Source: an uncultured Lachnospiraceae bacterium (GTDB taxonomy: Bacteria > Bacillota > Clostridia > Lachnospirales > Lachnospiraceae). Taken from it: a stretch of 64,000 bases of DNA. The translations under genes were made by a program, and so were the position numbers. The notes beneath the pieces were generated by a model that ran no database searches, was not told the DNA's origin, and saw nothing but the letters and a program-made list of their open reading frames with translations. The stretch is taken from positions 62,001 through 126,000 of the forward strand of contig CAMNTM010000003.1 in assembly GCA_946558465.1 (NCBI GenBank), in the 5' to 3' direction. How positions within the stretch are numbered: position 1 is the first letter of the stretch; each line of letters starts with the position of its first letter. Below, piece by piece: positions 17,623 to 27,366 of this stretch.

Positions 17623-18945
17623 TTATTTCCAGTTGCTGTCTCCGGCGGCCTCTGCATTGCGTCCAGTCTCATCATCCATCTCCTGTGTAATCTGAGCTGC
17701 CTCTGTGTAATTGCCGGTATAATAATCGGCCAGATATACACCAAAATTACCAAAGGAGTAAAGGTTAGATTCCAGCCAGTTTGCCATAACCCTTCCGCTG
17801 TCGGCAATATCCTTAAGCTCTTTTACTGCTGGTATCAATTCACTTGATACATTCTTATTTAGATAGATCCCTGGCTGCGCATCTGCATATATCTGCTGTG
17901 CTTCCTGGGAAGTAATCCATTCAACAGCCTTTTTTGCGGTATCCACATTCTTAGCGCCAGCCGTTACGCACAAAGTATACGGAACATACATATCTACATA
18001 GCTTTCACCCTTTTCTGCCGGAAGGATAAAGACTCCGATATTTTCTGCCTCCTCCGGGAATTTTGCAGAGATGTTGTCTGTAAACCATGTTCCGTTAATA
18101 AACATTGCCGCTGTTTTATCTACAATCGCTTCCTGTGCATTATCAAAAGTATCTGACATAAAGGATTCCTGTACATACCCGTCTGTAATCATCTGCTTAC
18201 TTCTTTCTGCCGCATTTATCAACAGTTGATTATCACTATACTTTAGCTTATTTGTATTTATATCGCCCATCAAACCGGCAATATCCTGTCCCTTCTCTGC
18301 TGCATCATTAAATAAACTTGTACAGGCATTCATCTGCAGTGTCCATACATCAGAACCCGAATAGAAAAGCGGAGTCATATCTGTCTCGTCCTTAAAAAAC
18401 TTACAGATATCAACAAATTCCTCCCATGTCTCCGGCTCCTTAATACTGTACTCCTCAAATACTTCCTTGTTGTAAAATACTGCATTTGCATAGGTCACTG
18501 TATCAATCGGCATTCCGCATAATTTCCCGTCATAATAGTAGGTCGCTTTTAATACCTCCTCATCATATTCTGACACGCTGGAAAGTTCAGACAAATCAAC
18601 TAACTTATCGTTGCCTCCGCACCGTGCTTCCATCCAGAGAGGCTTATACACCTGAATCAAATCAGGCAAATCATCCGATGCAAATTTAGTTGCTATAATC
18701 TGGTCGCCCTGATCCCCACCCTGTATCGTTGAAATTTCCAGCTTAAAGCCCAGTGAGTCAGCATTTTCATTAATATAATTCTCCAGTGCCTTCCAGCCAT
18801 CTTTATACCAGTCCGTGTACATTAACAAAGACAATGTCTCCACACCATCAGACCCGCCTTCTTCCTTCTTTTTCTTTCCTTCGCATGCAGCAAGCCCTGC
18901 ACACATTACCAGTATAAGCAATACTGCCAGCCATCTCTTTTTCAT
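17623..18945 (-). CDS. Extracellular sugar-binding lipoprotein of the ABC importer
   Basis: Family 1 solute-binding protein that captures the sugar outside the cell and delivers it to the two permeases. The signal peptide ends in a lipobox, LAAC, with lipidated Cys21, followed by a Lys/Glu/Gly-rich tether. The 440-aa length and the late Trp/Tyr-rich segment fit oligosaccharide binders. GGAGGAG precedes the ATG. It is the first gene of the operon and divergent from the YesM-type sensor, which very likely controls it. Confidence 0.92.
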   Translation of the reverse strand: MKKRWLAVLLILVMCAGLAACEGKKKKEEGGSDGVETLSLLMYTDWYKDGWKALENYINENADSLGFKLEISTIQGGDQGDQIIATKFASDDLPDLIQVYKPLWMEARCGGNDKLVDLSELSSVSEYDEEVLKATYYYDGKLCGMPIDTVTYANAVFYNKEVFEEYSIKEPETWEEFVDICKFFKDETDMTPLFYSGSDVWTLQMNACTSLFNDAAEKGQDIAGLMGDINTNKLKYSDNQLLINAAERSKQMITDGYVQESFMSDTFDNAQEAIVDKTAAMFINGTWFTDNISAKFPEEAENIGVFILPAEKGESYVDMYVPYTLCVTAGAKNVDTAKKAVEWITSQEAQQIYADAQPGIYLNKNVSSELIPAVKELKDIADSGRVMANWLESNLYSFGNFGVYLADYYTGNYTEAAQITQEMDDETGRNAEAAGDSNWK

Positions 18946-19082
18946 TCCAGTCTCCTCCTTTTTATTTTTTATGTTTTTGGAATCTATAATTTTATTATCC
19001 TGATTCTGAAGAAAAAATAAAACCGTACTTTTTTTTAATCCATTGTAAATATTTTAAATCCGCTGGTTTTTAAACCCCTCTA

Positions 19083-19091
19083 TGCTATAAT
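19083..19091 (+). promoter_or_regulatory. Extended -10 promoter of the sensor-kinase operon
   Basis: TGCTATAAT at 19083-19091 is an extended -10 element; no good -35 was found. It lies in the divergent region 18946-19156 that also must drive the binding-protein operon on the other strand. Confidence 0.5.
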
Positions 19092-19156
19092 TCAATCAGG
19101 ACATATAAATCAAAGACCTATACATGATATATTCAAAGCATGGAGATACTTTTATT

Positions 19157-20890
19157 ATGAGAAAACTAATACCGCGTATATTTAAACAGCTTCGTATAAA
19201 ATTCATTATTATTACCAGTGTTCTTTTCCTGATATTTTCTGCACTGGTACTTAGTATCTGGTTTTATACTAACCAGAATTATGCCAAAAAGACTTCTGAA
19301 CAAAATATGAATCAAGTACTAAATGCCTCAACCTCCCTCTTTGAAAATCAACTGATGGATGTCATTCACATCCTTTCCTTAATCTCGGTTAGGACAGGCT
19401 CATATAATTCCAACGCAATCAACATTCTTACAGATCCTTCCCTGACAGATGCAGAAATATTAAAATACCGAAAAGAAGCATCTGAATTCCTAATAAAGCT
19501 TTGCAGCAATAAAAATTATCTGAATGGCCTGGAAATTACTAATTTTTCAGATAAAAGCATCACCTATGGGATAACTACTCCCTATGAAACTCTGGAAAAA
19601 CTGGGACTTCATGAAAAGCTGTCTTCTTCTGGAACTGAATATTTTTTTATTGTTCCTCATATCAACGAAAAATACAGCACCCGAAATCAGGTCTTTTCTA
19701 TTATCAAACCCGTCCTGTCTCATTCCGGGACCTTGGCCGGCTACGTTATTGCTGACCTGAAATGTTCCCTTATTGATGATATCTATGGTGTACAGAATGA
19801 CACCATGAACTCTATCTACATCATAGACAGCAAAAACCAGGAAACCATCTACGAGCCCTCTGACAATCCGATACGCCTTACTGAATATCTGAACTCAAAA
19901 AACAACACAAAAAAAATTGTCTCGTCCCAGCTCAAATCCGTTCTGACAGACTGGACTATTATAAGCGCTGCGCCGGTCAGCCGTATATTGCAGGATTTCT
20001 ATGATGCACAAGCCTTTATCATTGCTCTTGCAGTATTATTTCTCTTTCTCTTTTTAGGAATTAATCTTGTTTTAATCAACCAGCTTACAAAAAACATCCG
20101 CCTTCTGACTTCCTCGGTAAATCAAATAAATGAAGATTGTCTGAAGCTGAATATCGAAATCCATTCAGACGACGAAGTGGGCACTCTTTATACAAGATTC
20201 CAAGCTATGCTCTCACGAATTAATGAGCTGATTCAAAGGGTAAAGGATACCGAGCGCAAGAAACGTACTGCTGACCTAAGAGTTCTGCAGGCTCAGATTA
20301 ACCCGCATTTTCTTTACAATACATTAAATACTATAAAATTTCTTGCGGTTATCAATGGAAATCAAAATATTGCGCATGTTTCTGAAAGCCTCACCGGTCT
20401 CATGAGGACAAATATGCAGCCTGCTATCTTTATTTCTCTTACCGAAGAAAAAAAATACCTGCAGAACTATCTGGAAATTCAAAAATATCACTATACGTTT
20501 CCATTTGAATATGAGATCAGCCTACCCGAAAGCCTGGAAAATTATTATATTCCTAAAATGCTTTTACAGCCTCTTGTAGAAAACAGCCTGAAACATGGCT
20601 ACAACGGCAGGATTGCCGACAATTGGTTATCTGTTATCTTCTGCGCCGATCAAAAAACACTCTGTATTACAGTCAAAGATAACGGAATCGGAATGAGCCG
20701 GGAACAGATAAACCTGCTTATATCGCAAACCTCAGAGGAGCATATCGGAATTGTCAATATCCGACAACGTATCCTGCTTTATTTCGGCAGTTCATATTCC
20801 GTCTCTATCAAGAGTAAGGAAAACGAATACACACAAATACTACTAAAGATTCCGCTTATCACAAAGGAGGAGGTAACAGATTATGTATAA
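19157..20890 (+). CDS. YesM-type sensor histidine kinase
   Basis: Membrane sensor for the adjacent regulator. TM1 is at about residues 15-37, then an extracellular sensing domain of about 230 aa, TM2 (IALAVLFLFLFLGINLVLI), a HAMP linker, the LytS/YesM-type phospho-acceptor segment QINPHFLYNTLN, and a HATPase (PLVENSLKHG, DNGIGMS). These kinases usually respond to extracellular oligosaccharides or the cognate binding protein. The ATG at 19157 has GGAGA upstream; the frame from 19124 lacks a site. It overlaps the regulator gene by 8 nt. Confidence 0.9.
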   Translation: MRKLIPRIFKQLRIKFIIITSVLFLIFSALVLSIWFYTNQNYAKKTSEQNMNQVLNASTSLFENQLMDVIHILSLISVRTGSYNSNAINILTDPSLTDAEILKYRKEASEFLIKLCSNKNYLNGLEITNFSDKSITYGITTPYETLEKLGLHEKLSSSGTEYFFIVPHINEKYSTRNQVFSIIKPVLSHSGTLAGYVIADLKCSLIDDIYGVQNDTMNSIYIIDSKNQETIYEPSDNPIRLTEYLNSKNNTKKIVSSQLKSVLTDWTIISAAPVSRILQDFYDAQAFIIALAVLFLFLFLGINLVLINQLTKNIRLLTSSVNQINEDCLKLNIEIHSDDEVGTLYTRFQAMLSRINELIQRVKDTERKKRTADLRVLQAQINPHFLYNTLNTIKFLAVINGNQNIAHVSESLTGLMRTNMQPAIFISLTEEKKYLQNYLEIQKYHYTFPFEYEISLPESLENYYIPKMLLQPLVENSLKHGYNGRIADNWLSVIFCADQKTLCITVKDNGIGMSREQINLLISQTSEEHIGIVNIRQRILLYFGSSYSVSIKSKENEYTQILLKIPLITKEEVTDYV

Positions 20891-22493
20891 TATCCTAATC
20901 GCAGACGATGATATTCTCTTAAGAAATAACCTGTCTATGCTTCTCTCAGGCCTTTTACCCGACTATCAGCTCTGCGCAACAGCCGCAGATGGATTAGAGG
21001 CACTTCGTTATCTTCGCAGCAGCTCTGTCCCTCTGCATATTGTCATCACGGATATTAAGATGCCCTGCATGGATGGTCTGGAGCTTCTCTCACATATTTC
21101 AGCAGAATTTCCTGAAACTATCACTATTGTACTCAGTAATTACGATGAATTTGAATATGTACGAACTGCAATGAAATACGGCATTGCAGATTACTGGCTG
21201 AAACATGAGCTTAACACAGACCTGATAAAAACCACTCTTTCTAGCGCCGTCGCCTTACTTCCTGACAAATTAAAACCTGCACGGATCTCTTCTACAGCTG
21301 ATTTGAAAGAGAATTTTATTATTAATCTCCTCACGGGCCAAACCATGTCAGAAGAAAAAATAAGACTAAACGAAAAAATATTTTCCTTTCCAGTAAGCAG
21401 CGCTGCCTTGCTTCCGGCAGTTATGCATATAAACAGCCTGAACACAGCTCTATCCAGCTCTACTCTCTCCGACTCTGTTATTTTCGATTTTACGGTAAAA
21501 AATATGATAACGGAGCTAATAGACTCTGTTCCAGTCACCTGCACTCCTGTTAATCTGTCTCCTTACAGATACTGCCTGCTTTTCTCCTTTTCCTCCGGCT
21601 GCGGCAGGCAAGAAATCCGAAAAAAAGTGTATCAGATACTAAATCTTATTTCTGTAAATATTCAAAAATTTTTAAACACCAATACTATATTTACTATCGG
21701 AAACATCTGCAGGATTTACAAGGAATTACCTCGGATATTTAAAGACACTGAGCACAATGCTGACAACCAGTTTATCAGCAGCTCTCAGATATCCTTTTCA
21801 AGCACTCAGCCCATATATGAGCATTCTTCTCTGGGACTTCCCTATGATCTGGAATCCCGGCTCAGTACAGCTTTAAAAACCGCAGATAATAAATCTATTC
21901 TTTCCTGTATGGATGCAATATTTGAATATATTACTCTGGAAAATCTGGACCTCCAGAGCTGTCAGCTGATTTTTTCCGATCTGCATAAGATTTTAACCTT
22001 GACCTGTAAGATTAACCATATCTCTTATGAAGAAATATCTCCTTCCCACATTCCTCTTGAACAGATATTTTCTTCTGTCTACGATTATGAAAATATCCGG
22101 CGCCGTTTTTATGACAGCTTTCTTGAGGTTTCCGAATATCTGTCACAGCTGCAGGATTTGTCACAGTCTCATTATGTAAAGGCCGCTGTCGCAATTATAC
22201 AAAATAGTTATCAGCAGGATATCTCTCTAAACAATGTCGCCGATAAAATCGGCATAAGCCCAGGGTATCTAAGTACCTTATTTAAATCAGAAACCTCTAT
22301 GAGCTTTACTCATTATGTAAATCAACTTAGAATCAAGAAAGCACGCATTATGCTTCAGGATGACTCCTTAAGCCTTGAACAAATTGCCAGAGAATGCGGC
22401 TACAATAATTATGACTACTTTTTCAAGGTATTTAAAAAAATCACCGGAACAACACCCTCCGCATATACTACCGGCTCCTTCTCCACAAAATAA
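20883..22493 (+). CDS. YesN-type response regulator with AraC DNA-binding domain
   Basis: The receiver domain (1-120) has the acidic pair DDD near residue 8, phospho-acceptor Asp in VITDIKMPCMDG and Lys in YWLKHE. A long middle region of about 280 aa has no clear family. The C-terminal AraC/XylS double HTH (about 435-532) includes ISLNNVADKIGISPGYLSTL and LEQIARECGYNNYDYFFKVF. It should activate the divergent arabinoside importer operon when phosphorylated by its kinase. AAGGAGGAGG lies upstream. Its 3' end overlaps the convergent Ig-like gene by 26 bp. Confidence 0.9.
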   Translation: MYNILIADDDILLRNNLSMLLSGLLPDYQLCATAADGLEALRYLRSSSVPLHIVITDIKMPCMDGLELLSHISAEFPETITIVLSNYDEFEYVRTAMKYGIADYWLKHELNTDLIKTTLSSAVALLPDKLKPARISSTADLKENFIINLLTGQTMSEEKIRLNEKIFSFPVSSAALLPAVMHINSLNTALSSSTLSDSVIFDFTVKNMITELIDSVPVTCTPVNLSPYRYCLLFSFSSGCGRQEIRKKVYQILNLISVNIQKFLNTNTIFTIGNICRIYKELPRIFKDTEHNADNQFISSSQISFSSTQPIYEHSSLGLPYDLESRLSTALKTADNKSILSCMDAIFEYITLENLDLQSCQLIFSDLHKILTLTCKINHISYEEISPSHIPLEQIFSSVYDYENIRRRFYDSFLEVSEYLSQLQDLSQSHYVKAAVAIIQNSYQQDISLNNVADKIGISPGYLSTLFKSETSMSFTHYVNQLRIKKARIMLQDDSLSLEQIARECGYNNYDYFFKVFKKITGTTPSAYTTGSFSTK

Positions 22494-24315
22494 CTCCGGC
22501 AATACTTCCACAGACCGCCGAAACCATAAACAACACCGGCAGAAAACAGCTTCTCTTCTGCTTTCCTGCCTCCATACGCTCCTCGCCTTTTTGCCGGTTT
22601 TCCTCCTGATTGATGCCAAATAACCTTTTTACAGGCTTTATAGCCTTCTCAAATACCGTTTCTCTTGGAGACACCTCAAACAAAACAGACGACGATGCGT
22701 CATTTCCAGCTCTGTCTCTGGCTTTTACGGCCACCTCATAATCTGAAACCTCCCGTACGGTGTACTGATATGCCGTCTTACCCTTCTCCATCGGCTGCGG
22801 GATTCCATTGATCCGGATTTCCTGTAATATATCCTCCGGGTTCTTAAGTGCAACCTTGAACGTCTTCTCCTCTTCATATATTTCATTCTCCTCCACATCT
22901 AAAAATAAAATCTCCGGCGGTGTATGGTCTATTACAAATCCTGCTTCTGCCTCGGCCCTATTTCCGGCTGAATCTACAGCCTCTACTCTAAGCACATGTC
23001 TCCCCTCCTCCTCGTTTTCTTTTCCAGACGAATACAATTCACCATCCAGCTGTATTTGATGAACAATGGTTGTAAAATCTTCAATAAATTCATCCTTTGA
23101 ATAATTCCAGCAGAATTTCTTCATAAACTGTCCGTCTAATTCATCAACATAACGAATAACCGGATTGTGGCTGTCAATGATAACCTGTGCCTCCTGTTCA
23201 CTGCTGAAGCCTGCCAGGTCCACAGCTGACATTTTCATTCGATATATTCCATCCTCCGAAAGGGTGAGTACTGCTTCTCTCACCCCGTTTTCCTCTTTCC
23301 ATGTCTCTACCGGGACAGTCTGCCTGATTCCTTCTGCACTCTCCCACTCCACCTGGGCCGAGGACTTCATTAACCCATTATCCTCCCTTATCCGAAAAAC
23401 GGCTTCCACTGCCTGAGCTGTAATCATATAATCCTCAATCCCCGTAATCTCCGTCTGGGGAGCAGCATTGTCGATATACAGCCGTCTCGATCTTTCCGTT
23501 TTATGGCCCGCCTGATCCGTTACTGTAACCGTTACATTCACCCCTCTGCCCTTATCACTCGCCTGATTAATCAAAAACTCTGCATTCTGTTTTTTGACCG
23601 TTCCGATAATCTGATTACCGCAGTAACAGGAAATAGAGGCAATCTGGCTTCCATACTCCCCGTCTTCTGCTGTTACATCTATCCACGCCTCCTTCTGATA
23701 CCATGCCTCGAATCCGTTCACTGTCCGCATCTCAAAATGAGGCGCTGCAAGATCCAGAAGAAAGGTCTGTGTAAAGCTATACTCCTCCAGCCTTACTCCA
23801 TCCTCATCTTCCATATAAACAGCTAAAATATTTTCTCCCTCCTCCATCTGCCCCTCTGACAGCACTACAAAAGCCTCCGCCGGACTAAGTGTGCCTTCTG
23901 CTTTTAACACGCCGTTGACAATAAGACTGTACCCGGTAGTTCCCCGGCTGTCCACATGAGAAAGCTTTATTTCCGGCATAGTCTTATAATATCCGTTTTT
24001 TCCATCCGGCTCTGGAAATTCCAGACGGTATTTCTGCGGCGGTTCCTTTTCCCCTCCGCTTTCGCTGCTGTCATCTCCGTCTCCGCCGTCTAACTCCTCC
24101 CCACTGCCCTTTCCCTCCCCGCTGTCCTTTTCATTTCCGCCGTCGTTCTTGTCCCCTTTTCCTTCTTCCTCCTCATTATCGTTCTTACTCCCGCTGCCTT
24201 CCTCACATCCTGACTGCGGCGGTTCCCTCTTTTCTGCATAAATCGTTGACTGCTGACAATATATCATAATCAGCATAATTATAAGAAACACAATGCCCTT
24301 TATCTTCCTACCCAT
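22468..24315 (-). CDS. Membrane-anchored surface protein with Ig-like/bacterial-repeat domains
   Basis: N-terminal signal segment (KIKGIVFLIIMLIMIYC), then an acidic low-complexity linker of about 65 residues rich in Glu, Gly, Asp, Lys and Ser (about 30-92). Four to five beta-rich Ig-like modules follow, recognised by repeated VDSAGNRAEAEA / DRAGNDASS / DLAGFSSEQE strands and DxxPP linkers. At the C-terminus a TM helix (FLPVLFMVSAVCGSIAGVIL) ends in WRRSR. The protein is probably extracellular and anchored at its C-terminus. No enzyme motif is visible. It overlaps the upstream pseudokinase gene by 16 nt, so the two are co-translated. Confidence 0.7.
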   Translation of the reverse strand: MGRKIKGIVFLIIMLIMIYCQQSTIYAEKREPPQSGCEEGSGSKNDNEEEEGKGDKNDGGNEKDSGEGKGSGEELDGGDGDDSSESGGEKEPPQKYRLEFPEPDGKNGYYKTMPEIKLSHVDSRGTTGYSLIVNGVLKAEGTLSPAEAFVVLSEGQMEEGENILAVYMEDEDGVRLEEYSFTQTFLLDLAAPHFEMRTVNGFEAWYQKEAWIDVTAEDGEYGSQIASISCYCGNQIIGTVKKQNAEFLINQASDKGRGVNVTVTVTDQAGHKTERSRRLYIDNAAPQTEITGIEDYMITAQAVEAVFRIREDNGLMKSSAQVEWESAEGIRQTVPVETWKEENGVREAVLTLSEDGIYRMKMSAVDLAGFSSEQEAQVIIDSHNPVIRYVDELDGQFMKKFCWNYSKDEFIEDFTTIVHQIQLDGELYSSGKENEEEGRHVLRVEAVDSAGNRAEAEAGFVIDHTPPEILFLDVEENEIYEEEKTFKVALKNPEDILQEIRINGIPQPMEKGKTAYQYTVREVSDYEVAVKARDRAGNDASSSVLFEVSPRETVFEKAIKPVKRLFGINQEENRQKGEERMEAGKQKRSCFLPVLFMVSAVCGSIAGVILWRRSR

Positions 24316-25796
24316 ACCCGCTCTTCCTCCATTACTATTCCATATTCCTGCATTAATTTCTGAAATTCCTGTTTCTCTGTTATCTCTGGTATTTCTCTTA
24401 TATATTCCTGAATCGTCTGAGCACAGATTTCTCTGTCAAGATTTGTATCTGCACACTGGATATTGATGTGCAAAAGTCTTAGCTCTATAGAATCCTCAAG
24501 CTCCTCAATTCCTTGTCGGCAGATACTTCCTGCCTTATCCTTTTCTCCCAGTTCCTGCCACAGAAGCGTAAGCTTTTTATAGAGCTCTTCTCTTGGGATT
24601 TCTCCGTTCTCAGAAGTAAGAAGAGACATATAAGCTTCCACTGCCTGTTCCAGTTTTCCCACTTTCTCACAGGCCGACGCCAGATACAAGGTAAGCCTGT
24701 GCCTGTCCTTTTGCTCTGCTTTTTCTACTTTCAGACACTGCTGCGCCAAACGAATTACGGTTTCCGATGCTTCCTTCGTATCTATCAGACGAAATCCTTC
24801 CATTATACATCGGTAATAGAGATATCTTTCTATATCAGGCACCTCTTCCTCCACATCATCCAAAATACGATAGAGCTCTTTTTCATTTTCCTCCACTGTA
24901 CCAGTGTGCATATAATCTGCCAGCCCGGCCATTCCCAAAGTACTCTCTTTTCCCTCAGCCTTTTCAAAATATTCCCGGCTTCTCTCATAATCTCTTTTAT
25001 CCAGGAAATATATAAATCCCAGCTCCCTTGCCAGCGAAGCTGCTTCATTTTTATCTTTATCTATATTTACTTTCTCTTCGACTGCATCATCCTGTATATT
25101 CTCTACCGTCGGCTTCTCTCCTGCCGTGACCGTGCTGTTGAAGTCCTCCTTTCTCTGATATAGAATGACTGCTGCTGCAGCTAATACTGCTGCCGCCAGT
25201 GCATATACTTTCTTTTTGGAAATTATATCTCTTGATCTATGATACATTGGAAGCTGTCTTCGAAGCTCAGACACCTGATGATAGGTTTTTCCTGACTGTC
25301 TGTTCAGACTCTTAGATATGATCTTCTGAAACCGGATCTCCTCCCGCCTGCTAAGAGGCTCCTCCGGTGAAGATACAGATAGTAAATATTGAATCGTACG
25401 GCCCAGCCCATAGATATCAAGCTCAACCGCCGCATTCTGATAATATGCCTCCTCTGGAGGAAGAAAATACTCCCGCACACTTCTTCTCCTCATCACCAGA
25501 AGCTGCTTTGCATTCGACTCTGCATTCATGTCAAGATAATACAGCGCCATTTCTCCTGTAATAATAATACTGTATGGATTCACATACTGATAACAGGGCT
25601 TTCCCCTGCATTTATGGATACACTCCAGCTGTCTTGCAAGCTCATCAATCCATGTAAACAGCTGTTCCTTAGAAAGATTAGGATGGTACTTAAGCCACTG
25701 GACAATCGGCCGGCCTTTTACATAATCTGAACTAATATAACAGCCTTGTCCGTGTTCGATAAGACGGAGCACATCATAACCTTCAGCTGCACTCAT
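24300..25796 (-). CDS. Pseudokinase, transmembrane and TPR-repeat protein
   Basis: The first 185 residues resemble the C-lobe of a Ser/Thr kinase: ELDIYGLGRTIQYLL matches the conserved subdomain IX, but the HRD position reads YVNPYS, the DFG position reads DMN, and the glycine loop and catalytic Lys are absent, so it should be inactive. A single TM helix (about 196-213) is followed by a predominantly helical region with TPR-like repeats (about 245-480) that would lie outside. Architecture loosely recalls EssB/YukC of type VII secretion, but no other such gene is present. The start at 25796 follows GAGG by 8 nt. Confidence 0.65.
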   Translation of the reverse strand: MSAAEGYDVLRLIEHGQGCYISSDYVKGRPIVQWLKYHPNLSKEQLFTWIDELARQLECIHKCRGKPCYQYVNPYSIIITGEMALYYLDMNAESNAKQLLVMRRRSVREYFLPPEEAYYQNAAVELDIYGLGRTIQYLLSVSSPEEPLSRREEIRFQKIISKSLNRQSGKTYHQVSELRRQLPMYHRSRDIISKKKVYALAAAVLAAAAVILYQRKEDFNSTVTAGEKPTVENIQDDAVEEKVNIDKDKNEAASLARELGFIYFLDKRDYERSREYFEKAEGKESTLGMAGLADYMHTGTVEENEKELYRILDDVEEEVPDIERYLYYRCIMEGFRLIDTKEASETVIRLAQQCLKVEKAEQKDRHRLTLYLASACEKVGKLEQAVEAYMSLLTSENGEIPREELYKKLTLLWQELGEKDKAGSICRQGIEELEDSIELRLLHINIQCADTNLDREICAQTIQEYIREIPEITEKQEFQKLMQEYGIVMEEERVWVGR

Positions 25797-25927
25797 CTGC
25801 ATCACCTCGGTTCATCAATATTGGTTTTCCTCAAGGAATTCTTTTTGATTGGTTTTCGATACTGCACTTTGATAATAAGAATAAAACCAGAAATAATAGA
25901 GTGTTTTTATACTACTTGATTTCACAC

Positions 25928-25970
25928 AAAAAAGCAAGTCACAAAATGTTGCTTTTGTGACCTGCTTTTT
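25928..25970 (-). terminator. Terminator of the second phosphofructokinase gene
   Basis: AAAAAGCAAGTCACAAAA and TTTTGTGACCTGCTTTTT form an almost perfect 18-bp stem around TGTTGC, with T-rich flanks on both strands. It lies 22 bp past the stop at 25992. The rest of 25797-25991 should hold the promoter of the pseudokinase operon but no clear element was identified. Confidence 0.8.
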
Positions 25971-25991
25971 ATTCTTATATATTTCGTATTT

Positions 25992-27239
25992 CTATCTGTC
26001 ACTTAATTCCTTCGGCGTATAAAGGTGTCTCGGAATACCGTCTACCATAACCGGCGATACATCTCCCTGAATGAGCGGTCTTACATAAGAAACAAATTCA
26101 CTTGTTACATAATTTCCTTCTTTATTTACCCACTCTCTAGGTACAAGCTTCTCGTCATTGGCAATTTTATGCACATCCTTTACCTCGGTTCCACACTGGT
26201 ACGGATCATCAGACAGTCTCTGCAGTACAACCATCTTTCCAGAATCTCCTTCGTCAGCTGCCTTTACAGCTGCACCGCCTACCTGATAAGCCTCCAGAAT
26301 ATCTACACGTGAGGCAGAATGAGATGCCGAACGCTGCAGAGTACTAAACTCAATCGCACGGGTCTTGCAGCCCACTTCACCTGCTATATAGCTTGCCAGG
26401 TAAGCTGCCGTACCAGACAACTGCTTATGTCCAAATGCATCTACAAAATCAATACTGCTTCCAAGCTCACAGACATATCTTCCATCATCAAGGTGAATAC
26501 CTTCGGATACTGCAACAACAACAGAAGTTTTCTTCTTCAAAATCGCTTTAACCTTCTCGCCAAACTTCTGAAGGTCAAACGGGATCTCCGGAAGATAGAT
26601 AAGGTCCGGACCTTCGCAGTCCTCACCCTTTGCAAGAGCCGTTGCACCTGTAAGCCATCCCGCATTTCTTCCCATCACCTCTACAATAGATACAAGTCCT
26701 TTGCTGTACTCCAGACAGAAGCTGTCACGGATAATCTCCTTCATTGAGGTTCCGATATATTTTGCAGCACTTCCATAGCCCGGCGTATGGTCTGTAAGTG
26801 CAAGGTCATTATCAATTGTTTTCGGACAACCGATAAATCTGGTCGGATGTCCTGTAATGATTGCATAATCAGATAATTTTTTAATTGTATCCATAGAATC
26901 ATTACCGCCGATGTAGATGAATGCTTCAATATCTAACTTATCCAGGATTGCGAGGATTTTGTCATACACACCTCTGTCCTCATGAATTTCCGGCAATTTA
27001 TAACGGCATGAACCAAGAAACGCTGCCGGAGTTCTTTTTAGAAGCTCTGCATCAAGCTCTGTCTTGATATGATCTGATAAATCAATGTATCTCTCCTCCA
27101 GAAGGCCCTGCACACCATGAAGCATTCCATATACCTTCTTGGCTCCGCGGTCCTTTGCTGTACGGTAAACCCCGGCAAGACTTGAGTTAATCGCCGCCGT
27201 CGGGCCGCCTGACTGTCCTACAATAACATTTCTTCTCAT
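25992..27239 (-). CDS. Pyrophosphate-type 6-phosphofructokinase (copy 2)
   Basis: Same family as the gene at 11857: RRNVIVGQSGGPTAAIN at the N-terminus, GGNDSMDT in the donor loop, PKTIDND in the catalytic loop, EVMGRNAGWLTGA further on. The Asp and Lys substitutions point to PPi rather than ATP as donor. The product is 415 aa. The two copies share every motif but differ over most of their length, so they are old paralogs rather than a recent duplication. It is encoded alone with its own terminator. A relative of this type can also act on sedoheptulose-7-phosphate; which copy does so cannot be told. Confidence 0.9.
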   Translation of the reverse strand: MRRNVIVGQSGGPTAAINSSLAGVYRTAKDRGAKKVYGMLHGVQGLLEERYIDLSDHIKTELDAELLKRTPAAFLGSCRYKLPEIHEDRGVYDKILAILDKLDIEAFIYIGGNDSMDTIKKLSDYAIITGHPTRFIGCPKTIDNDLALTDHTPGYGSAAKYIGTSMKEIIRDSFCLEYSKGLVSIVEVMGRNAGWLTGATALAKGEDCEGPDLIYLPEIPFDLQKFGEKVKAILKKKTSVVVAVSEGIHLDDGRYVCELGSSIDFVDAFGHKQLSGTAAYLASYIAGEVGCKTRAIEFSTLQRSASHSASRVDILEAYQVGGAAVKAADEGDSGKMVVLQRLSDDPYQCGTEVKDVHKIANDEKLVPREWVNKEGNYVTSEFVSYVRPLIQGDVSPVMVDGIPRHLYTPKELSDR

Positions 27240-27366
27240 AAAAATGTTCCCTTCCTTCCTTTATTTCATCAAATTTGCGTTAATAATAACATTCTAGTAT
27301 ATTTCCTGATAAATGTCTACCAGAAAATACTTTTGCCTTTTCCAAATATCCATGCCGAATACCGTC

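Noticed and set aside
19124..19156. N-terminal extension of the YesM-type kinase
   Set aside because: No ribosome site at 19124, while the ATG at 19157 has GGAGA upstream and gives the normal start just before TM1.
24300..25796. Active Ser/Thr protein kinase or type VII secretion EssB
   Set aside because: Catalytic Lys, HRD and DFG motifs are missing, and no EssC, WXG100 or other secretion genes are present.
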